Below, piece after piece: positions 58,116 through 64,000 of a DNA stretch of 64,000 nt (positions are counted from its first letter, which is position 1; the number at the start of each line of letters is the position of its first letter). Both the position numbers and the translations under genes were made by a program. Under the pieces are notes generated by a model. That model ran no database searches. It was not told where the DNA came from and worked only from the letters and a program-made list of their open reading frames with translations. The DNA is from CAVSNH01 sp963729275 (GTDB lineage: Bacteria; Actinomycetota; Acidimicrobiia; Acidimicrobiales; RAAP-2): positions 786,604 through 850,603 of the forward strand of contig CAVSNH010000003.1 in the NCBI GenBank assembly GCA_963729275.1. Direction: 5' to 3'.

Positions 58116-59537
58116 GCCCGGTCGCGAACACCCTGAAGTCTGGACAGCTCGGCACGGCGGACGTGACCGCCTCGACAGTCGCCAACATCGGGCCGGGGAT
58201 CGACTTCTACTTCGCATTCGGAGTTATCGCAGTAACCGCCGGCGTTGCCGCTCCACTGACGATTCTCGCCGCAGGCGTGGCCGTTGCTCTCCTGGCATTC
58301 ACAGTGGCCGAGTTCACCAAGGTAGAACCTTCGGCAGGGAGCTTCATCACCTATGTAGAGACGGGACTCGGACCAAGGGCTGGCGTCGCCACAGCCCTTT
58401 TGGTCACGGTCGGTTACACCGTCGCCATGGCGGCGGTGTTCACCATGTCCGGCGGGATGGTGGCGCTGACCATCGCTCACTACACGTCGTGGCACATCGC
58501 CTGGGGACCGCTCACTCTCGTACTGACCGTCGGTGCCATCTGGCTCACGATGCGCGGCGTCAAGCTTTCGACGACCGCCGTCGGCGTGGCCGTGCTCCTG
58601 CAGGTAGCGATCATGGTCGTGGTCTGCATCATCGTCCTGATCGATCAACGCGCCCATCTCTCGGGTGCGCCCTTCTCGTGGGCACATCTGACCGGCGGAC
58701 TCACCGGCCTCTCCGCAGGCTTCCCACTGGCCCTCTACATGTTCATCGGATGGGAGAACGGTCCCGCGCTGGCCGAAGAGTGCCGAACTCCGAGGCGCAC
58801 CATTCCGAGGGCCCTATACATCTCGGTCGCGATCGGCGGCGCCCTGTTCGTCTTCTTCGCCTATTCGACCGTCACCGGGTTCAACTACGACGTCTCCTCC
58901 ATCGGGCGCTCCTCGGTCCCGTTCCTCACCGTGGCCGACCACTATTTCGGCGGAGCGGCCATTCTGGCCTGGCTCGCTGGCATCGTCTCCGTGCTCGCCA
59001 CGTCTGGTCGCCGGCACGAACTCGCAAGCGCGCATGCTGTTCGACGGCGGTCGAACAGGTCTGCTCCCCGCCTGGCTCGGCCGCCTCCGACCACGGGTTG
59101 CGACTCCAGTCAATGCGCTCTTGGTCATGGCCGCGGTTGGACTCGGCATTATCGCCGTCTGGTGGATCTCCCACCTCATCAGCGGCAATACGGGATCGAT
59201 GAACCCGGTCGGCCTCTACGCCGAGTGCTCGACCATGGGGACAATCGTGATTCTCTTCGTCTACTTCCTCACGACCCTCTCCCTGCCCTTCTTCATATGG
59301 CGCCGCCATCGGGGCTCCTTCTCCCCCTTCCGGCACGTGGCCATCCCGATCCTCGGGTCCCTCACCCTGCTCGTCCCGTTTGTCGAATTATGCAAGCCGG
59401 GACAACCCGCTCCGTACAGCGAGTTCCCTTTCATCGCACTGGCAATAGTGGTGGCGGCCGCAGTGATCGGTTGCCTTGTTGTCCACCGCCACCCGCGCAC
59501 GGGAACGGGAGAGGGGGCCGAAGTCGCGGAACCTTAA
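58112..59537 (+). pseudogene. APC-family amino acid permease, one-base frameshift
   Basis: From ATG 58112: ADVTASTVANIGPGIDFYFAFGVIAV, then about eight helices, with FPLALYMFIGWENGPALAEECRTPRRTIPRAL, the typical APC helix-6 to cytosolic-loop signature. Near 59000-59006 a base change in length moves the frame; the next frame continues RLVAGTNSQARMLFDGGRTG, LLPAWLGRL, then four more helices (VNALLVMAAVGLGIIAVWWI; IVILFVYFLTTLSLPFFIW; PILGSLTLLVPFVEL; IALAIVVAAAVIGCLVV). Restored, it would be about 475 residues. If real, the transporter is dead. Confidence 0.8.
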
Positions 59538-59651
59538 CCGGTTATGAAGACGGTTCCAGCTCGAAAGTCCGTCCGGGAACCTCTGCTCGGGGCGGTCGAG
59601 TAACTTCGACAAGATCCACCACAATCACATCCTCAGTCAGATAGGCCGGCT

Positions 59652-60776
59652 TCATCCTTGGCTGGCCTGGTCGGGTTGATCGGCCGGAATAAGAGAGCGA
59701 ACTTCCGAGGCAATCTGGATGTCCTCTCTTGCGGCCACGACGGCAATCCGGACTGCCGAACGGCGATCAGTCAGCTCAGTGTCGGGTCGTAGGACGAGGT
59801 TTGTACCCTCGTCGAGTACGGCACCCAGAAAGGCGAGACCCTGCACCGTTCGGGATCGGATGGTAGGTGCATTTTCCCCAACTCCTCCGGTGAACACGAG
59901 TAGATCGATTCCGTTCATCGCGCTCGCCATGGACGCAATCCCAGCGCGGAGCTTGTGCACATAGACGCCAAGCGCCAGTTGGGATCTCTGATCGCCGGCC
60001 TCCGCCTTGTTCAAGATGGTGACCATGTCGGCAGTGCCGGCCAGGGCGAGCAGCCCAGATCGATGCTCCAATGCATCGGAGACATCTTCGATTTTGACGC
60101 CGGCATGCTCCACCAACCAGGTCACCAAGCCGGGATCGACCGTGCCGGATCTGGTGGCCATGACAAGTCCTTCGAGGGGCGTGAATCCCATCGTGGTGTC
60201 GACGGAGCGAGCGTTCATAACGGCAGCAAGCGAAGCCCCGGCTCCTAAGTGACAGGTGACGATGCGCAACGCTTCCACGGGGCGCCCAATCAAATCAGCC
60301 GCTCGCCGGCTGGCGTATTGGTGGCTGAGCCCATGAAACCCGAAACGCCGAACCCCGAGTCGCCCTCGCCAATCCTCGGGAACGGCGTACGTCGCCGCTT
60401 CGGCCGGCATATGGGTGTGGAAGGCGGTGTCGAAGCAGGCAACGGCAGGGAGCTCAGGGAGTAGCTCGTGCACGACATCGATTCCCGCAAGGGACGTTGG
60501 TTGATGAAGAGGGGCAAGGGCAGTCAGATCGCGTAGTTCACGGTCGACGGCGTCATCGATGACCACGGACTCGGTAAACCTGGTGCCCCCATGCACGACT
60601 CGATGTCCCACCGCATCGGCCTGGCCGCCCATCTTTAGGATGGCGGCACGCGCCATCGCCAGGTCGAAGAGTCCGTGTTCGGATGCCGCGTCCTCGGCGG
60701 CGAGCAAAGAGTTGTCGTCGTCCAAGAGCCGAAGCTTCAGGCTCGATGAACCTGCGTTGACGATGAGCACCCGCAT
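59652..60776 (-). CDS. ackA: Acetate kinase
   Basis: 374 residues from ATG 60776. MRVLIVNAGSSSLKLRLLDD, GHRVVHGGTRFT, DTAFHTHMPAEAATYAVP, RFGFHGLSHQYASRRAA and IVTCHLGAGASLAAVM are the standard AckA motifs, with TMGFTPLEGLVMATRSG and FTGGVGENAP. It makes ATP and acetate from acetyl phosphate. The start is 8 bases after the phosphoketolase stop, so both are one operon. A GTG a little upstream is in frame but less likely. Confidence 0.97.
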   Translation of the reverse strand: MRVLIVNAGSSSLKLRLLDDDNSLLAAEDAASEHGLFDLAMARAAILKMGGQADAVGHRVVHGGTRFTESVVIDDAVDRELRDLTALAPLHQPTSLAGIDVVHELLPELPAVACFDTAFHTHMPAEAATYAVPEDWRGRLGVRRFGFHGLSHQYASRRAADLIGRPVEALRIVTCHLGAGASLAAVMNARSVDTTMGFTPLEGLVMATRSGTVDPGLVTWLVEHAGVKIEDVSDALEHRSGLLALAGTADMVTILNKAEAGDQRSQLALGVYVHKLRAGIASMASAMNGIDLLVFTGGVGENAPTIRSRTVQGLAFLGAVLDEGTNLVLRPDTELTDRRSAVRIAVVAAREDIQIASEVRSLIPADQPDQASQG

Positions 60777-60784
60777 CGATGGCG

Positions 60785-63142
60785 CTACCGCGTCCACACC
60801 CAGTTGGCGATGGACGGATCATCCTCGCCGTGCTCGCAGGCGTAGGCCCGGGCGTCGAGCCTCGCATCTTCCATTTGTTGGCGAATAGGGGCCGCTCGGC
60901 CGGCGAGCCCCGGCACTCGATCGATGACGTCCATGACAAGGTGGAATCGGTCAAGGTCGTTCATGATCGCCATGTCAAAGGGGGTGGTGGTCGTTCCTTC
61001 CTCCTTATAGCCACGCACGTGAAAGTTGGGGTGATTGGTGTGCCGATAGGCCAGGCGGTGGATGAGCCAGGGGTAGCCGTGGTAGGCGAAGACGACCGGC
61101 TTGTCGGTCGTAAACAAACCGTCGAACTCGGCCTCCGGCAGTCCGTGGGGGTGTTCGGTCTCATGCGACATCCGCATCAGGTCGACAACATTGACCACTC
61201 GCACCTTGAGGTCGGGGATTTGCCGGCGGATGATCGACGCCGCAGCCAGGACCTCGAGGGTAGGAATATCGCCGGCACAACCCAATACCACATCGGGCTC
61301 GTCTTCCCCATCGCTGCTAGCCCATTCGAAGATCCCGATACCCCGGGTGCAGTGATCCACCGCCTCCTCCATCGTCAGATACGTCAACGCAGGTTGCTTG
61401 CCGGCGACAATGAGGTTTACGTAGTCCTTGCTCCGCAGACAGTGATCGGCCACGGACAAGAGAGTATTGGCGTCAGGCGGCAGATAGACGCGAACGATGG
61501 TCGGCTTCTTGTTGATGAGGTGGTCGATGAATCCGGGATCCTGATGCGAGAACCCGTTGTGATCTTGACGCCACACGTGGCTGGACAGGAGGTAGTTGAG
61601 GGACCCAACAGGCCGTCGCCAGGGGATCTCCTTGGCTGTCTTGAGCCACTTCGCGTGTTGGTTGACCATCGAATCCACGATGGGGATGAACGCCTCGTAG
61701 CAGTTGAACAACCCATGACGACCGGTCAGGAGGTACCCCTCCAGCCAACCCTCGCAGAGATGTTCGCTGAGGACCTCCATGACCCGACCATGAGGGGCCA
61801 AGAACTCGTCCCCCGGCACGGTCTCGGCTTCCCAGACTCGATTCGTCGATTCGAACACGGCGGAGAGCCGGTTCGAGAGCGTTTCGTCAGGGCCGACGAT
61901 TCGAAACGTCTGGGGATTCGCCTCGATGATGTCACGGAGGAACGTTCCCAGCACCCGAGTCGGCTCGACCGATTCCACTCCTGGACGTTCGACGTCGACG
62001 GCGTAGCCTCGGAAATCAGGCAGATCCAGCTCCTTCAACAGCTGGCCTCCGTTGGCGTGCGGATTGGCGCTCATACGCCGGACCCCACTCGGGGCTGCGG
62101 CACGCAGATCGCTCCGTAATCGGCCCGACTCGTCGAACAGCTCCTGCGGGCGGTAGCTCTGCAACCACTCTTCGAGGATCCGGAGATGCTCGGGATTGCC
62201 ACGAACGTCGCTCACGGGTACTTGGTGGGCGCGGAACGTGCCTTCGACGGGGACGCCGTCGACCTCTTTGGGACATGTCCAGCCCTTCGGCGTGCGGAGC
62301 ACGATCATCGGCCATGCCGGCCGGGACGTTCTCCCCTCGTTGCGGGCCGCCGCCTGGATCTGGGCGATGTCGTCCAACGCGTCGTCGAGCGCCGCGGCCA
62401 ACAGCTGGTGGACCTCGGCGGGGTCGTCACCCTCGACGAACAGCGGGCGATGGCCGTATCCAGTGAGCAAGCTGGACAGCTCGTCGTCACCTATCCGGGC
62501 CAGAATGGTCGGGTTGGCGATCTTGTAACCGTTGAGGTGCAGGATGGGCAACACGGCGCCGTCGCCCACTGGGTCGAGAAACTTGTTCGAGTGCCAACTG
62601 GCCGCCAATGGACCGGTCTCTGCCTCTCCATCTCCTATGACGCAGGCAACGATGAGATCCGGATTGTCAAGTGCCGCGCCGTAGGCATGAACCAAGGAAT
62701 AGCCGAGCTCCCCTCCTTCATGGATCGATCCCGGCGTCTGGGGTGCCACGTGACTTGGAATACCGCCGGGAAACGAGAATTGACGGAACAGCCTCTGGAG
62801 TCCTTGGGTGTTCTCGCTGATGTGCGGATAGACCTCGGAATAGGTGCCTTCCAGGTAGGCATTGGCCACGATGCCGGGGCCTCCGTGACCCGGACCGATC
62901 ACGTACATCAGATCGAGATCACGAGCCTTGATGACCCGATTGAGATGGGCGTAGATGAGGTTCAACCCGGGGGTGGTGCCGAAGTGACCGAGGAGTCGAG
63001 GCTTGACGTGTTCGGCTTGGAGCGGTTCAGCCAGGAGCGGGTTGTCCATGAGGTAGATCTGGCCGACTGAGCAGTAGTTGGCGGCACGCCAGTAGGCATT
63101 GAGGGTCTCGAGTTCTTGATTGCCTAACGGTCCAGCAGTCAT
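60785..63142 (-). CDS. xfp: Xylulose-5-phosphate/fructose-6-phosphate phosphoketolase
   Basis: 785 residues from ATG 63142. ThDP-binding and family motifs: IGPGHGGPGIVANAYLEG, GDGEAETGPLAASWHSNKFL, HLNGYKIANPTI, LNYLLSSHVWRQDHNGFSHQDPGF and HCTRGIGIFEWASS. The enzyme splits ketose phosphates with phosphate to acetyl phosphate and an aldose phosphate. With AckA downstream it forms the phosphoketolase shunt producing ATP and acetate, a route used in low-oxygen or energy-limited life. The start is chosen at MTAGPLGNQELETLNAYW. Confidence 0.97.
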   Translation of the reverse strand: MTAGPLGNQELETLNAYWRAANYCSVGQIYLMDNPLLAEPLQAEHVKPRLLGHFGTTPGLNLIYAHLNRVIKARDLDLMYVIGPGHGGPGIVANAYLEGTYSEVYPHISENTQGLQRLFRQFSFPGGIPSHVAPQTPGSIHEGGELGYSLVHAYGAALDNPDLIVACVIGDGEAETGPLAASWHSNKFLDPVGDGAVLPILHLNGYKIANPTILARIGDDELSSLLTGYGHRPLFVEGDDPAEVHQLLAAALDDALDDIAQIQAAARNEGRTSRPAWPMIVLRTPKGWTCPKEVDGVPVEGTFRAHQVPVSDVRGNPEHLRILEEWLQSYRPQELFDESGRLRSDLRAAAPSGVRRMSANPHANGGQLLKELDLPDFRGYAVDVERPGVESVEPTRVLGTFLRDIIEANPQTFRIVGPDETLSNRLSAVFESTNRVWEAETVPGDEFLAPHGRVMEVLSEHLCEGWLEGYLLTGRHGLFNCYEAFIPIVDSMVNQHAKWLKTAKEIPWRRPVGSLNYLLSSHVWRQDHNGFSHQDPGFIDHLINKKPTIVRVYLPPDANTLLSVADHCLRSKDYVNLIVAGKQPALTYLTMEEAVDHCTRGIGIFEWASSDGEDEPDVVLGCAGDIPTLEVLAAASIIRRQIPDLKVRVVNVVDLMRMSHETEHPHGLPEAEFDGLFTTDKPVVFAYHGYPWLIHRLAYRHTNHPNFHVRGYKEEGTTTTPFDMAIMNDLDRFHLVMDVIDRVPGLAGRAAPIRQQMEDARLDARAYACEHGEDDPSIANWVWTR

Positions 63143-63258
63143 TTGGAACAAGCGCTTCTCACCAGTGCTTCTCCTCGTCGTTCAGGGTCTTCCCCAGCAT
63201 GCAGGCACCCGGCGATCGGTGCCAGGCGATCTTCGCTCATCTCACACCTCCAGCGCGC

Positions 63259-63290
63259 TTCACCCGGCCCACCGAAGTGGGCCGGGTGAA
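63259..63290 (-). terminator. Strong hairpin after the 63318 gene
   Basis: TTCACCCGGCCCAC, CGAA, GTGGGCCGGGTGAA: 14-bp perfect stem with a tetraloop, 27 bases after the minus-strand stop at 63318. No long T run, but likely an intrinsic terminator or transcript stabiliser between this gene and the xfp promoter. Confidence 0.75.
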
Positions 63291-63317
63291 GGGGCAACGA
63301 CACGGTGGGTGAACGGA

Positions 63318-63971
63318 TCAGGCAGCCTGTGCTTCGTCAGTCACCGTATGAGTGTGGACTGCCAGCTCCTGAGCCTCATCCGTCTTGCGGGCGTGGACGA
63401 TCCCGAAGGCGACGAGCACAGCCATGATGGCGGCTCCGACGAAGGCCGCAATCGCAGCCCACAGGGCGATGGTGGCGAAGACGCTGAAGCCGTACGCCTC
63501 GAGCAGTAGCCCCCGCAAGGTCGTCCCCTGGAACACCGTCTGCACGGTGGCCTCGGCCTTGGTATAGGCGGCTAAGCCCTTGGGATACACGATGGTTCCA
63601 TTAGGTGTGGTGACGCGCAGCGCCATAGCCTTTTGCGAAAGCTGGGCATAGGTCAGGCCGCCACCGATCTCCTTGAGGTGAACGGCGATGAAATCGTTGG
63701 CGTAGACCTGGGCTTGTGCGCCGGTGGTCAGCTGCTCACCCGCATACTTCGACACGGTGCCGACCATCGAGGGAGTGATCTCACTACCCGCGACCGGGTG
63801 GGCAAATGCCGCCGCGGCCGGGAAGGTGATCTGCTGTTCGGCTAGCTGGTTGTGCACGTTGTTGTTGGCGAAGTTGTAGCCCACCAACAGCAGCGCGCCA
63901 GCCACCACGAGCACGATGACGATCAGCGCGCCACCGGCACTGGCCAGGACGTCGAAGACCTTACGTTGCAT
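63318..63971 (-). CDS. Two-helix membrane protein with extracytosolic domain
   Basis: 217 residues from ATG 63971, with AAAGGAGAG upstream. An N-terminal helix (ALIVIVLVVAGALLLVGYNFA), an outer domain of about 110 residues (NNNVHNQLAEQQITFP, VSKYAGEQLTTGAQAQVYAND, LRVTTPNGTIVYPKGLAAY), then a second helix (FATIALWAAIAAFVGAAIMAVLVAFGIV) and a short cytosolic tail. I have seen such proteins annotated only as hypothetical in actinobacteria. No enzyme motif is seen. Confidence 0.75.
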   Translation of the reverse strand: MQRKVFDVLASAGGALIVIVLVVAGALLLVGYNFANNNVHNQLAEQQITFPAAAAFAHPVAGSEITPSMVGTVSKYAGEQLTTGAQAQVYANDFIAVHLKEIGGGLTYAQLSQKAMALRVTTPNGTIVYPKGLAAYTKAEATVQTVFQGTTLRGLLLEAYGFSVFATIALWAAIAAFVGAAIMAVLVAFGIVHARKTDEAQELAVHTHTVTDEAQAA

Positions 63972-64000
63972 TTGACTCTCCTTTGTTTGTCACCCCCCGT

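Noticed and set aside
60779..62119. Long plus-strand frame of 446 codons
   Set aside because: Antisense of xfp, whose motifs are unambiguous.

Overview
The window is GC-rich DNA from a high-GC Gram-positive bacterium. The best fit is an actinomycetote of the Acidimicrobiia type. Pointers are the GYWLVASDGGIFAYGDA surface repeats at the left edge, two ECF41-type sigma factors, DUF5134 and DUF1059 proteins, a phosphoketolase-acetate kinase pair, two-domain universal stress proteins, frequent GTG starts and several near-leaderless genes. This assignment is inferred from gene families, not from a database search.

Layout. 1-3375 holds a truncated minus-strand surface protein with Kelch, fibronectin III and GYWLVAS repeats. 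3786-5021 is a decayed IS3-family element. 5526-8778 is a minus-strand polysaccharide locus (GH26-like lipoprotein, processive GT2, GH16). 9335-9735 is a decayed integrase. 10202-12294 carries glmS and a small partner. 13220-16393 has two paralogous MarR genes and a CLC transporter. 16599-19430 has a copper-type P-type ATPase with a strong operator-like palindrome. 19600-22500 is a graveyard of one IS family. 22525-28449 has a second CLC, a broken stress protein, an SCP2-glucosidase pair and a MerR/methyltransferase pair. 28711-32027 is a two-ECF41 stress block. 32341-37696 carries an orphan cytochrome b and a Cys-rich BlaI operon. 38178-47289 is a redox locus: response regulator, kinase, ApbE, ferredoxin, ferric-reductase-like cytochrome, NuoF-like flavoprotein and a Lipoprotein_15 protein. 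47531-49222 is a GntR/BNR pair. 49255-50618 is a second IS copy. 50677-55751 includes an alpha-mannosidase-SIS operon. 56085-63971 has stress and fermentation genes (PPOX-like, USP, permease, ackA, xfp).

How genes work together. The most coherent system is the redox locus. An NADH-oxidising NuoF-like protein, a single-cluster ferredoxin and a membrane b-type cytochrome could pass electrons outward, and ApbE suggests a covalently flavinylated extracytosolic partner, although no FMN_bind protein is present. Four 11-nt-periodic direct repeats of the TCTCAG type lie around this locus and are the natural candidates for binding by the OmpR-type regulator encoded inside it. The ECF41 block has three promoter-like sites with an exact 16-nt spacer, one before each sigma gene and one before an AhpD-like peroxidase gene. 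A perfect palindrome lies before the operon that ends with the Cys-rich BlaI gene.

Decay. At least eight loci carry apparent single-base frameshifts or internal stops. Either the genome is accumulating pseudogenes, or the assembly has indel errors. This should be settled before functional conclusions are drawn from those genes.
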